64,000 bases of DNA from Pseudeuparius sepicola (GCA_963920635.1 OY987299.1:122885373-122949372), one strand, 5' to 3'; positions 21,961 through 34,305 are shown, numbered from the stretch's first letter. The notes: generated by a model from the sequence alone, not told the origin. Translations and numbers: made by a program.

Positions 21961-22199
21961 TAATGGAAAGTCAATATGAACCTGCCCCCGTATAACTAGC
22001 TTGACGGCGATTTCGTTTAGTCGCCCTCGTAAATGCGAAGCGTGCGAGGTGACGCTGATTTACGACCGGTCGCAAAAAATTGTCGGCTTTTCCGAGAGAT
22101 CAAAGGAGTGGGCCGACTTTAGTATTTCTAGACTTTGGTAAAGCTTCCACAGAGTGAGACTCGAAGATAATGATAAATATTAATGCTTAGTCGCCGCTG

Positions 22200-22720
22200 T
22201 TCGGAAAATAATCCCCCCAAAATCCCCAAACTTCCGCCCAACTTTCAAGCCTCCCATCCAAACCTCCAATTATATTTTCCACACTTCGGCAAACCTCGAA
22301 ATCCGAAAGTTCCCGACCGCGTTCATTAGTGCGCCTGGCCCGGCGCAACTGGAGGGCCCTCTCACGCACACAAACGCACCATCGACCGCTTTCTTCCCGC
22401 TTTCGAATTCCACGAAAACGGCGAGTTATAATCCGGCCCGTGGCGGGGGGCCGGGCGGGCGGCGGGCACAATGGGGCCGACTTTCCATTCAAACGTGCAG
22501 TTTTCGGACCGGGCCTGGACCCGGCTGGCGGTGGAAATAATAACTGCGGGGAATGGAGAAAGTTTTCGAGGGGTTTTTGCGATTTTACAAACAAAGAATT
22601 CGCCCGCAGTTTTTGCTAACGGACAATGGAGGTTCTCTGGGGTTAATAAAGGTGATTACCCCCTCGAGGATCGGGAAAATACGCGTTATTTTACCGGCAG
22701 GAAAATAAAATCCTCGAAAA
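22200..22720. other. GC-rich island 2
   Basis: GC-rich block starting right after the P-like element. Open frames of up to 135 codons on both strands lack motifs. It contains homeobox-type and AT-core strings but nothing decisive. It could be a conserved regulatory island; unknown. Confidence 0.45.
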
Positions 22721-23102
22721 GGAAAAACATGATAAAAGTAAGAATTATTTCTCCTCGGGTATAATAATATCCTACTAATAGTCATAAATTTATTTAAAAA
22801 ATAGTTTTTCTCATTTATTTCCAAATAGCCTAAGGCATAGCTACCAAATTAATGTGGTATGCGATAAGCATGTAACGCGCGGTCATATCCATTTTCAAAG
22901 GGGAGGGGGGCATACCTGGGTATGTAAGACAATATCACAAAAAAAAATTATATTCCTGAGAAAATAACAAAAATAATAAAAAAAGATTTAAATAAAAATT
23001 ATGAAAACAAATTTTTTTGCATGTGAAAAGCAATCGATCACACCTGCCACCGATTTTTTTCTTTCAAAAAATAGCCGAGATATTTTGAGTGAGCCACTTA
23101 TA
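22721..23102. other. No recognised feature
   Basis: AT-rich sequence; nothing identified. Confidence 0.4.
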
Positions 23103-24600
23103 CAGGGTGAGTTTTTTTTTTCGATGACCACTATGAAGATCTCGGAAACTAGCAGAGCTAAAACAAAGGTTAAGAGGGGAAACAATTGCAGTTTTGAATG
23201 CACAATCTAATGCCCATTTTGGATTTTTAAAAAAGTTTATGGCTCACTAGATATTTTGAAAGGAGTGATTTTTTGCTATTTCATCAGATCTCTGTAGCTC
23301 CATTATTTCTGATTATACAGAAAAACTGTACAGAGCAAAATTGTAGATAATTTTGGGCTTAATATCCAATTTTTTATGTTGTTTGTGATTTTTGTGATAT
23401 GACATAAACTTGTGTTTTTTAATGTAAATCATAGTTGACTGTGGCCTTATCAAATCGGCCATTTTTTGAGCTTTCCAAAGATATAATAATCGGTATAGTT
23501 ATTATAAAAAAATAAAAGAGCTATGGCTAATTTTCTGATTTTTTTTAAATTTTCACATAGTCAGCCATGGAATATTTTCATAATTACTTATTATTTTATA
23601 ATAAGACATACTTCAAACTTACAAATATTTTATTTTCAGCTGATAACAAAATGTAACAAAATAAAACAAAAATTATCATGATGGAGCTCCACCACATAAT
23701 TATTTGCCCGTAAGAAATTACTTGATTACCTAGATCAGCTCTCTCCAAATAGTTGGATAGGGAGAAATAGACCTATTTCCTAGCCGCACCGATCCCCCGA
23801 TTTGTCTGTTTTGGATTTCTTTTTGTGGGGAACAGTACAAAATAAAGTATGAGACAATTGTTGAATTAAGAACAGCTGTTTTAGAAGCAATTGCCAATAT
23901 TGACAGGCGCTCTCTGAGAAAGGCGACAAATTCAGTTTTAAAAAGATGCAATATTTGCATAAACAATAATGGTGGATTGTTTGAACACCTTTTAAAATAA
24001 TAATAATTATTATTATTATATTTAATTTTTGTTTTATTTTGTTATCTTTTGTTACCAGCTAAAAACAAAATATTAGAAAGTTTGAAGCATGTCTAATTAT
24101 AAAATAGAACGTAATTGAATCTAAATGAAAATATTCCATGGCTGACTGTGAAAATTAAAAAAAAAATCAGAAAATTAGCGATAGCTCTTTTATTTTTTAT
24201 AATAACTATGCCGAGTATTATATCCTTGGAAAGCTCAAAACATGGCCGATTTGATAAGGCCACAGCCAACTATGATTTACATTTAAAAAAACACAAGTTT
24301 ATGTCATATCTCAAAAATTACAAACAACATAAAAAATTGGGTTAGATTATCTTATTAAGCCCAAAATTTTTTCTCTACAGTTTTTCTATATAATCAGAAA
24401 TAACGGAGCTACAGAGATCTGAGGAAATAGCAAAAAATCACTCTTTTCAAAATATCTAGTGATCCATGAACTTTTTTAAAAATCCAAAAGGGGCATTAGA
24501 TTGAGCATTCAAAACCACAATTCTTTCCCCATTTAACCTTTGTTCTAGCTCTGCTAGTTTCCGAGATCCCCATAGTGGTCATCGAAAAAAACTCACCCTG
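23103..24600. mobile_element. 1.5-kb foldback with transposase relic
   Basis: Ends CAGGGTGAGTTTTTTT and AAAAAACTCACCCTG, with TA at 23101-23102 and 24601-24602. Arms of over 450 bp pair (for example CATGGAATATTTTCAT near 23567 against ATGAAAATATTCCATGG near 24125). The ~280-bp centre encodes a mariner-type C-terminus (see 23745-24000). The arms therefore look like enlarged TIRs of a mariner-type element. Confidence 0.85.
23745..24000 (+). pseudogene. Mariner-type transposase, C-terminal relic
   Basis: The frame reads WIGRNRPIS, a stop (TAG where Trp is expected), then RSPDLSVLDFFLWG with the third catalytic Asp motif of mariner-type (DDD) transposases. One base is lost near 23847. In the new frame ETIVELRTAVLEAIANID continues to NNGGLFEHLLK and a TAA at 23998-24000, the usual C-terminal ending of this family. 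About 85 residues remain, with one stop and one frameshift, so it is dead. It sits exactly at the centre of the foldback. Confidence 0.75.
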
Positions 24601-24603
24601 TAT

Positions 24604-24865
24604 AAGCCACCCTGTATAGTCTTTTCAATTTTTACGAACCTAGGTACTAAGTTTTTTGCCCTCGACGAGTTTTTAATAAGATTTTGTCGAAAAACCTACA
24701 AAAAAGTGTGAAAAATTAGTTTTTTCAAAGGTGCTTCTTCCCAACTAGAATTTTGTTACATTATGTAGTTTCTAAGTCAAGCAGGGCTGGTCCCCAGAAG
24801 CTCATTTTTTTGTCTTTCATGCCTATATTTTCTTAAATCGATTTGGGGACCCCTGTATTTTAGAG
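24604..24865. repeat. Partial foldback arm
   Basis: Single arm related to the CAGTGTGTCCACGG family (AAGATTTTGTCGAAAAACC, AGCAGGGCTGGTCCCCAG). No partner arm is present. Confidence 0.55.
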
Positions 24866-26217
24866 TTGGGGTGTGACTTGTGGACTTATAATAATGTATC
24901 AGAACCAGTTCGCATACTCGTAATTTCTAGGTTAGGTGGTGTTTAAGTACGGAAATTGTGCATAAAGTGCCTACGCAGAGCTAGTTATGAAGCTAAAATG
25001 CTATGTAATTGCATATTTTCGAAATGAAAAATATTCCTGCCTAGTTTGTTATATGTTTTATATGCTATAGGTATGTGAAAATAACAGCAAAATGTGGTTT
25101 CAATATACTCGTAACATAATTTTATTCTCAAGTGACTGTAGTAAACAAGAAATTCAAAGTGCTCTGAAATAATTACTTCCTTCCCAACCTGTTGCCCTTG
25201 GCTATTCCACCTCTTTTTATTTATCTTTCCTTCATCTTCTGCCTCTCCACTCCCCACCCTTCAATGCACATCGAAATTAATTAGTCATCTCCTTCCTACA
25301 TTTAAGGGAGATACGAAAAGCATTAAATGTAACAAAATGTTCGACCCCAGATATCATATATTATCTTGCTCAAAACCCTAGAACACCCAGTTTGCCCCTT
25401 ACCATTTCTTTATAAACATAAATACCTTACCATTCACTTTTTACGAAGTCATTCGCGATAATGGCGAAAAATGAAACCATAGGTGATATTACGCGTTAGC
25501 TAACGCGTTTTTGGGGCTTCGCGAATACTTCCCCTATATAGGAAATATGGGATGCGATAATATGGCAAGGCGGTATATGTGGGGAGGACGAGAAGTGCGG
25601 ATAATCGATAAACGTTTATTCGACATCAAAATGACATAAACGAAGTACTCAGTCACGACGCGGATATAGGGGCGAAAATCTATATCAAGGCAAAGTGTAA
25701 ATTGTAAATCGTAATACTTACACTTAGAGTATCTAGGTGACGCTGAAAAGGAAATTAGCAAGTTAGAAAACTTAAAAATTGTGAATTATGAAAATATATA
25801 CAATATTCTGCCTCCTTTAGAATCTATGGCACTGGCATGTCACATATAAAACCTGATGGCAGTTGGACACTGACATATATCATAACCTTGTACCAGCCCC
25901 CTTTTGGTCTCCTTGGAGTCTACAGAAAACAAACTTCCCGTCAAGGCTTCACTTTTCCTATGTCCCCTTATTTTTAAGAGTCCCTGGCTGGCAGCGATTA
26001 CAGATTTGGGAGCGCATTGAACGCAGCCATTAAGTCACCTCCTGACCTGGGTTAATACCGGTTGTAAATGTCAACGTTTAAAGACGTCACGAAGGGCTAC
26101 TTTATGACATCATTCATTAGAACCGGAGCCCCGTGAACGACCAACGTAACTGCCGGTAATTATTTCCGCGCCACTGTCGGCGAGTAGGTATCGAGCAAGG
26201 TGGCAAACAATAATTTC
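24866..26217. other. No gene; AT-rich duplicate at 25156-25290
   Basis: Mostly unremarkable. 25156-25290 is similar to 26218-26335 in the next GC island (both have CCCAACCTGTTGCCC and CTTTTTATTT), but with many G/C positions changed to A/T. Confidence 0.5.
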
Positions 26218-26650
26218 AAAGTGCTTTCCAACCGATCACTTCCTCCTCCTGCCCAACCTGTTGCCCCGGCCGCTCCGCATCTTTTTATTTGTCATCCTGC
26301 GACCCCTCCCCCACACCCATCTCCAAATTAATTCGCGCCACCCCCCGCGATGCCCCCGGCGGGGGGGGGGGCGGCGGCCATTTTTAATGATCGCCTGCCC
26401 CGTCGAGCGTGACGCGCCGGAGGCCGAGGGGATGATTAGTATTTGCGGGGGGGGCGCAATTCGTTTGGGGCCCGGGGGCTAGTGGGGGGGGGGGCGTTGT
26501 CCCCTCGGGGCTTCGTTTGCCGATGGCATTTGCGCGGAGCGGGGGGGGGGGGGGGGGACGAAGGGCGCGCGAAGGAGGGTGGTCCGGAGTAGCCCGCGCG
26601 GGGTGGTTTTTTATTGGTCGTGGGTGCGTTGCGCGCGGTCGGGGTAGGGT
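26218..26650. other. GC-rich island 3 with G runs
   Basis: Very GC-rich, with G tracts of 12-18 bases at about 26360, 26483 and 26541. Frames on both strands are low-complexity (Pro/Arg-rich) and I do not call them genes. TAGGGTTAGGGTTAG near 26646 is too short to be a telomere tract. Confidence 0.5.
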
Positions 26651-26659
26651 TAGGGTTAG

Positions 26660-28480
26660 TATTTTTTGGTTCGGTAGTAAAAAGAGATGAAGGAGACAGA
26701 GAAGATAGTAAGTATTGTAGTAAAAACAAGTGTACGCTGTACGCTTGCCTAATATATACAGGGTGAGTCACATCTAAAGGCAGAGCCGAAAACACAAGGT
26801 AGGACTCGCTAAAATAAGCACATATTCTTAATAAACATAAGCTCAAAAACGCTTGGTTCTCCATATACAGCGTGTTGAAATTTTTCCAAAAATAACATAT
26901 TTTTTTAATTTCTTTCGAACCCATTTAGGAATTCCAACCAAATTTGGTACACATTATGCATTGGACGGTTGCCATTTTGTGCAATAATTTGACCCCGTTC
27001 AGATGATCAGCGGCGTAGATACAAATAGTTGCTGTAAATAATTGTAAAAAAAGTAGTACGGTCCTGTGCCAAAACAAAAAAATTTGCATTTTTTGGATAG
27101 CCCATTCAATTTGGAACAAAAAGCGCCTCTTGGTTTTTTTTTTATTTGTATTACAGTTTCTTCGTAATTTCGGATTTTTTAAACTAGTGCCAAGGTGATT
27201 ATACTGGCATTTAAAATAAAATTATTTGTATCTATGCCGCTGCTCATCTCAACAGGGCCAAATTATTGCACAAAATGACAACCCATAATATGTATCAAAT
27301 TTTGTTGGAATTCCTAAACAGGCTCGAAAGAAATTAAAAAAAAAATTGGAAAAGTTTCAACACGCTGTATATGGAGAACCAAGCGTTTTTGAGCTAATAT
27401 TTATTAAGCATATGTGCTTATTTTAGCGAACTCTACCTTGTGTTTTCGGCTCTGACTTTAGATATGACTCACCCTGTATATATAGTATCACCAACACTTG
27501 CATGGGTTACACTGTTCGATGGCTGGCCACTTATATGCAGGGAAATGCGGTGGACAGCCGTGCCATAATTTCGCAGATCTTAAGATATGCTTGCGTAAAC
27601 TGTTATAATCGATATGGCTTTTTAGAGACCTTTTGACAATATAATATGGTGCATTTGTGCATTTGTGTTTGACGACAACCTTAAAAAACCTTAAAAAGTG
27701 AAATATTATTAGTCTAGTAAATTTAAGGTTTAATATTGCAATTCATTGGGTAAGAAAATTTTTTTTATCCATCGATATACACCATATAGAAAGCTTAAAT
27801 CCGAATTTTCGATCATCAACTCCTTGCAGATATTACGCCATCTTGAATTTTAGAGTAAATTAGTTTTTCACGGATAACAGCTGTATTTTTAATTTTACCA
27901 AAAATATAGCTCACACCATTTTTGAAGGAAAAAAGGTGCTCTGCAAATTTGTTCTCTTGACATTTCCTTGAATTTTGCATATATAACAAGTTATAAGAAA
28001 ATAATCGAGAAAAAAGGAACCAAAGTTGTTCACTACAAAATTACCTTTGACCACAGAAAATATAGTTCCACAACAGAGAGCTCCTTAACAATAACTGTCA
28101 AATGGACTCCAACTTCAGACTCCGAAAACAAGGACATTGCATTTCTTATGAAATGATATTTTCCTACAATATAATCTTCCCAATTTATAGATTAGCGATC
28201 ATCTAATAGTGGACCTCAATATCACTGCATTTGGAAAATATTAAGCTTAAAAGTTGGAGTCCATTTGACAGCTGTCATTAAGGAGCCTTCTGTACTGGAT
28301 ATATTTTCTGTGCTTTGACATTTGTCTGAACAACTTTTTTCTATCAGCAATAGTTTATTTCCGGTAGCGTCTCAAAGTTGGCGCAACGTCTCCTGGCACC
28401 TCGTAAGGGTCCAATACGCGCGCTATACCTTGCCGGTACCTTGCAAATTTTCCCAAGTTTTTTTATACCTGACTATTTTG
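26660..28480 (+). repeat. Dispersed repeat F, plus copy
   Basis: Shares its whole length (minus a foldback insertion) with the broken minus copy at 33660-39690. One end reads TTTTTTATACCTGACTA, i.e. TA then CAGTCAGGTATAAAAAA inward, a Tc1-like terminus. No coding frame was found. Confidence 0.75.
26759..27476. mobile_element. Foldback CAGGGTGAGTCAC, copy 1
   Basis: Nearly symmetric element with ends CAGGGTGAGTCACATCTAAA and GATATGACTCACCCTG and TA on both sides. The minus copy of repeat F (near 39598) gives an empty site. Non-coding. 718 bp. Confidence 0.85.
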
Positions 28481-28489
28481 ATATATTAT

Positions 28490-30245
28490 TATGTAGAGCA
28501 TAATAATTAATTGTGTGGTAGAGCATAATAATTAATTGTTTGGTACAAGGAAGAAAAGTTTAGTTTTTCGGGCGGATGTGGCGAACCGCAGGAGTACGAA
28601 AAACAACTTTTTATCCTTGTATTATACAATATTTTTTATTCGCATGTGCTTAGATGCCTATATATACTATCTACTTATTTCAAAAAGTAGAAAATTAAGA
28701 TCGGAAATGCTACTGTTTATTTTTCCTTACAATATAATTCTTAGTTACCTATAACTTCTAGTTGGAACAGAGCAAACTATTGAACTGTCCATGAGTCTGA
28801 ACAGAAACTCAGTGTATACTTGAACCACGGCCCTCGTAAAATAAACTGGACTGCTTTTCCAATACAATCATTCCACATATAGATATACATACATATACAG
28901 GGTGAGTCACATCTAAAGGCAGAGCCGAAAACACAAGGTAGAATTCGCTAAAATAAGCACATATGCTTAATAAACATTAGCTCAAAAACGCTTGGTCCTC
29001 CATATACAGAGTGTTGAAACTTTTCCAAATATTTTTTAATTTTTTTCTAGCCCGTTTAGGAATTATTTTATACATATTATGGGTTGTCATTTTGTGCAAT
29101 AATTTGGCCCTGTTCAGATGAGCAGCGGCGTAGATACAAATAATTTTATTTAAAATGCCAGCATAATCACCTTGACACTAGTTTAAAAAATCCGAAATTA
29201 CGAAGAAAATGTACCAGAAATAAAAAAAAATACCAAGAGGCACTTTTTGTTCCAAATTAAATGGGCCATCCAAAAAAGGCAAAATTTTTGGTTTTGCACA
29301 GGGCCGTACTACTTTTTTTCTACAATTATTTACAGTAACTATTTGTACCTACGCCGCTGGTGATCGGAACGGGGTCAAATTATTCCACAAAATGGCAACC
29401 GTCCAGTGTATAATGTGTACCAAATTTGGTTGGAATTCCTAAATGGAATCGAAAGAAATTAAAAAAATATGTTATTTTTGGAAAATTTTCAACACGCTGT
29501 ATATGGAGAACCAAGCTTTTTTGGGCTAATGTTTATTAAGCATATGTGCTTATTTTAGCGAGTTCTACCTTGTGTTTTCGGCTCTGACTTTAGATGTGAC
29601 TCACCCTGTATATGTCCCACCGAATGGTCGGCCATATTGGGCGCACACGTCATTGGCTGTCAAATGTCAAATGCACGAGGGCCGTGCGGTTGGCCGTTGT
29701 CAAATGTCATTTTGCGTTGCCAACACAAATTTCGCTTTTCTCCTAGAATGCACTCTAAATCCCCTAGAATGCACACAAATGGCGGGCGCCATCGCCCTCT
29801 GCCGGATGGCTAAAAATTTGTAGAGGGACTGGGGCCCAATGGCGGTCTAGTTTATTTTACGAGGGCCGTTACTTGTACGTTCGTTTGGATACAAAACAAT
29901 CGCTCATGGTTTGTCGCTAGCACAACGACCGTTCGAGTATACACTGAATTTATGTTCAGGCACATTGGCTGTTCAATAGTTTGCTCTATTCCATCGCCGA
30001 CTAGAAGTTCATAGGTAACTAGGATTTATTGTAATGAAAACTAAACAGTATCATTATTTCTGATCTTAATTTTCTACTTTTTTAAATAAGTGTATATATC
30101 TACGCACATTCGAATAAAAAATATTGTATGATACACGTACTCCTGCCGTTCGCCAGCTTCAAATGCGCCTCGGCCGGTGAAGTCTGCATCCGTCCGAAAA
30201 ACTCAACTTTTCGTCCTTGTGCCATAAATTATTACGCACGTACAC
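28490..30245. mobile_element. Long inverted-repeat element with nested foldback
   Basis: Left arm about 28517-28870 and right arm 29850-30240 are inverted (AAAAGTTTAGTTTTTCGG against CCGAAAAACTCAACTTTTCG; TTGAACTGTCC against AGTTTGCTCTATTCC regions). The centre holds another foldback (28898-29608) and ~240 bp of other sequence. The left edge shows a 27-bp tandem duplication with GAGCATAATAATTAATTGT. Non-coding. Confidence 0.65.
28898..29608. mobile_element. Foldback CAGGGTGAGTCAC, copy 2 (nested)
   Basis: Same family as 26759-27476, 711 bp, TA-flanked, with some internal loss in the left arm. Confidence 0.85.
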
Positions 30246-30752
30246 AATAGGGTAGTTTCCTCTAATCAAATTTTCAAATAAATTGCACATAACTTGATTC
30301 ATCAAGTCCTAAGATAGCTTTAACCATTTTTTATTTCCCGAATAAGTATCCACGAAGTTAGAATTTTCAAAATAAAATTTGAATTTATTTGAATTTGCGT
30401 TCGGGACCCGACCGCGTGTTGACGTCATAACAACGAGCCGAACATTTTCATTCGTTTTTTTATCATGTGGTACGGACTTGGACTGGAGACCTAATCTTAT
30501 TATTTTGTGATTTGATATGTCACTAGTCAAATAATATCAGCTGGAGTTTTGTTTAGATTTCAAAATTTGTAATTTTATCAAAGTTATTGAGGGGTTCCAA
30601 ACGATTTTGAATTTTATATTTTATTAAAACCATTGTTTATCGCGTCGCCATAATAGTAAAGGACTAAATGAGGTATTAATTCATTCATTCAATCAAGGAT
30701 TAAAATAAGGTAAACAAGTAGGCAATGTAAATTTTTATCATTGCTCCTTTCT
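30246..30752. other. No recognised feature
   Basis: AT-rich; nothing identified. Confidence 0.4.
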
Positions 30753-31396
30753 TATACCCCGATTACTGTAAGAAGTCCCGATTTTGTCAGATGACATTGT
30801 CCACAAAATCCCTAGGAATTTTCTGTTAACCATGGTATAACATTGGTATATGTGTCGCAACCAGTTAATGACGTCACTCATTGATATATGATGTGAAAAG
30901 CTACCCAAGTGATACGAAAAAAAGGACATAATAAAATAAAAACCCCATTGCAATCACGATTATACTGCTCCAAATAAAAATAACTATGACTAGAACTCAT
31001 TTTAATAATAATTTCAAACGTCATAGAAACACTTTCATTTTGGTATTTTGGTAAAATCGGCTACTTGCGGCAGCGTCTATGGTGCGTACTCAGGCAAATT
31101 TTATTTCCGTTTTCCGTGTTGTGAAAGTAAAAACCTATATATATTTTGTGGTTCAAAAGGGTTCAAACTTTGGGCAGTGGAAATATTCGCGGGTTTTGTA
31201 CGTTTCGTGAGTTTTACCGTTATCTGTGTTGTTCTTGTTCGTGCTATTAGTAGTATTCCTCATTGTGCAAATGGGCTCGTTACTGACCTGAACTTTTGAC
31301 CCGGTTGCATTTTTTTTGCTCCATCGATGCCAACTTAGGATCTCGAAATTACCAATTGACAGTCCCAGTAAGGACTTCTTATAATAATTTTACTAT
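30753..31396 (+). repeat. 600-bp dispersed repeat, copy 2
   Basis: TATACCCCGATTACTGTAAG to AGTAAGGACTTCTT, in the opposite orientation to 2604-3206. Similar over its full length to copy 3. Confidence 0.8.
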
Positions 31397-32178
31397 ATAA
31401 TATAATTAAAAATTGTGCTTGTGTTTGAAATTGAGAGAGATAGTGTAATAAAATCTAATTAATTACAAATGCAAATCTTAACTTATGTACATGGTACAAT
31501 CCTAAACCCTATAGTTTCAATTACAAAGAAAAATGAATATAGGTACCATAAAATTGATATTGGTACCTAGTAGGTAGTTCAATCCCCAGATAAAAGTGTT
31601 TGAGAGCAAAGTATAATTTAGTAAGCACTCTTTCTCAATTTGATTGTAGGTAGGTACCTAAAGAATATAAATAGGTAATCATTTAAATTCCAAGAAATAC
31701 CTACCTACCTGATGCATTTGTATAGGTATGAGAGTAGATAGAGTGTTTAATTTGCTTTCTGTTTCAGTGCGAAGAAGTTGACAAAGAGTAAAGTAATGGC
31801 TCCTCCTGTAGTGAATGTGGGTTTTGTTAAAGCAAGTTCAGACAATCTTCCGGAAATTCACATACCTATTTATGCTCTCACAATTTTTAAAGCGAGATGC
31901 CAAAGCGAAACAATCTTGCGAAACGCGAAAACGGCAAAGCTAGAAAGCTAGGTTATGTTTCGATACCCACAAAACATCAAGATTAGGTTAGGACGGCACC
32001 GTTATCGTTATACCCCGATTACTGCTATTAATTTACTTTTGCTATAAATTTAATTTAAAATTAATGCTATTATTTTTATGCCTTAGCGCCTTATTAGTAA
32101 CAAAAATTACATACTCCTACTGCCATTCGATTTGAAAATCATTTCGTTTAGTTAAAATAATCATTGTTACATAATATA
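31397..32178. other. Spacer between two repeat copies; solo end
   Basis: AT-rich. TATACCCCGATTACTG recurs at about 32010 as an isolated end of the same family. No gene is visible. Confidence 0.5.
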
Positions 32179-32797
32179 GGTACCCCGATTACTGTAAGAA
32201 GTCCCGATTTTGTCAGATGACATTCTCCACAAAATCCCTAGGAATTTTCTGTTAACCGTGGGTAACATTGGTATTATGTGTCTCAACCAGTTAATGACGT
32301 CACTCATTGATTTATGATGTGAAAAGTTACCCAAGTGATACGAAAAAAAGAACATAATAAAATAAAAACCCTATTGCAATCACGATTATACCGCTATAAA
32401 TAAAAATAACTATGACTACTACTCATTTTAATAATAATTTCAAACGTCATGGAAACACTTTTCATTTTGGTATTTTGGTCAGCTGCTTTTGGCAGCGTCT
32501 ATGTGCGGACTTAGGCAAATTTAGCTTCGGTGTGTCAAAGTGACAGTGAAGGTTTTCCAGATCGTTCAAACTGGTTCAAACATTCGGCAGTGTAAATATT
32601 CGCGGGTTTTCTACGTTTCGTGAGTTTTACCGTTATCTGTGTTGTTCTTGTTCTCGTTACTTTTCGTGCTATTAGTGCAAATGGGCTTGTTACTAACCTG
32701 AACCGGTTGCATTTTCTGTTGCATTGATGCCAACTTAGAATAACGAAATTACCAATTGACAGTCCCAGTAAGGACTTCTTAAAATAATTTGACTATA
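32179..32797 (+). repeat. 600-bp dispersed repeat, copy 3
   Basis: Same orientation as copy 2, 0.8 kb downstream, with a few internal deletions. Confidence 0.8.
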
Positions 32798-33247
32798 CTA
32801 GTTTGCTGCACCGTTGCAAGATCCCCTTTCGGACTTGTATTCAGAAGTAAATCCTGTACTCCAAAGACCGACTATTCTTCAACAAACATTGAGAAAGTAT
32901 ATTATATCTTTACGGAATACAGTGTGTTTTTTTATAAAGTTAACTGCTGTTATTATTTATTGCAATTAATAGGTTTGTTCTAGGAAGCAATCTCAAACTA
33001 GTCCGAACCAATAACCAGAGTTAAAAACAGTCAGAAAATTTGAACTGTATAATCAACTTTATGTTGACAATTTGAGTTTCCATAATAGAACACAGCTAGA
33101 ATAACAAAATATTCGACCAGCAAGGAAAAATCACACGAGTTGGCAACGTACAATAAACGAATAAAGCTTCAAGGCTTCGCGGTCCTATTCACATAGCTCA
33201 AAATTATTATGACGTCAAAATTAAGAAAACCGTTAAAAACGGAAATA
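32798..33247. other. No recognised feature
   Basis: AT-rich; nothing identified. Confidence 0.4.
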
Positions 33248-33512
33248 ATTGAAGACCTCGGTGCAAAAACCGGACAAGTCCATAGTTTACAAGTTTTGGG
33301 AAAATGAAAAAAAAAACTCCCCGACTTGTCTGGTTCTTGCACCCAAGAATGCGAGCGGCCAAGTCCTTAAGCTATATATCAACGTAATCATGCTTTGGAC
33401 TTGGCTGATTCTTGCACCAATCGATCGGCGATATTTTAATACATAAATGTATTGGAAAAAGTCAATTTTACCAAAAGTGGACTTGTCCGGTTTTTGCACC
33501 GAGGTCTTCAAT
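33248..33512. mobile_element. 265-bp MITE with iterated end motif
   Basis: Perfect ~35-bp inverted ends beginning ATTGAAGACCTCGGTGC. The terminal motif GACTTGTC-x-GGTT-x-TTGCACC recurs at 33323 and 33397 inside the element, about 75-80 bp apart. Non-coding. Confidence 0.75.
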
Positions 33513-34036
33513 TTTGAACTCAATTTTCTCCCAAAGGAGGTAAAATTTTTAGTTTAGAATTTTACTAGTGTAGTCTGCATCAATACAGGCTTTCAACAAA
33601 ATAATATTTGAAAAACGGTTAAATACCCTATTAATTATAATTATGCCCTACATAAAGTACAGTCAGGTATAAAAAATATGGGAAATTTTGCAAAGTAGGT
33701 CCGCGCGTACTTGGACGCTACGAGGTGCTAGGAGACGTTGCGCGCAACTTTGAGACGCTAGCGGAAATAAACTATCGTTGATAGAAAAAAGTAGTTCAGA
33801 CAAATATCATAGATAATTTTGTAGTGAACAAATTTTGTTAAGAAAATTTCGCGCAGTCGTTAGCAGATAAAAAGATATTAGATGTGAAAAAAATTGCAAC
33901 CGCTTTCGATTATTTGCTTATGACTTGTTATATATATGCAAAATTCAAGAAAATGACAAGAGAACAAATTTGCAGAGCACCTTTTTTCCTTTAAAAATGG
34001 TATCGACTATTTTTTGGTAAAATGGAAAATACCTAC

Positions 34037-34305
34037 TGTGGGCCAGAAATGAAACTATAATACTATATAAAATATTATATTAATGTATATGCAAGAAATA
34101 CAAATATAAAAGTCAACTAGTCGTTTCGAGCGCCCGAACTCGACTCCCCTCTAACCTCTTATCCCTACTTTAGCATTCCCAAAACCCTTGAGATGTATCT
34201 GGTTTATTTTACTATTTCTAGCCTAAACACAGAATTGTTAGGAAAGCGATAAGCTGAATAGGTCCCTTCAATATGTTAACACCTTGGGCATGTATACGTC
34301 TAACA
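34037..34305 (-). repeat. 3' LTR
   Basis: In element orientation it begins TGTTAGACGTATACATG and ends CTGGCCCACA. Same as 35956-36224. Confidence 0.9.

Larger units (their letters stand above)
19600..22137 (+). mobile_element. Decayed P-like element with THAP coding start
   Basis: The left region 19612-19770 matches the reverse complement of about 41805-41945 (shared CACTCGGCCTTGTGTAAAC and ACACAGTGTAGCTGAGA). The right end 22055-22137 matches the other half of that 268-bp element and ends TTTCTAGACTTTG, the TIR. Between them lie two THAP-coding exons and a foldback insertion. The left TIR is not recognisable. The remainder of a transposase is missing, so it is a deleted or degraded autonomous element (inference). 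Confidence 0.65.

Noticed and set aside
22187..22594. 135-codon minus frame as a gene
   Set aside because: Lies in a GC-rich island with overlapping frames on both strands; low-complexity Pro/Arg content and no motif.
26645..26660. TAGGGTTAGGGTTAG as a telomeric tract
   Set aside because: Only two to three units, and of the vertebrate-type hexamer in a genome that otherwise shows CCTAA runs; too short to mean anything.
26436..26924. 162-codon minus frame (Pro-rich)
   Set aside because: Spans a poly-G/C island and the arm of a foldback element, so it is a compositional frame, not a gene.
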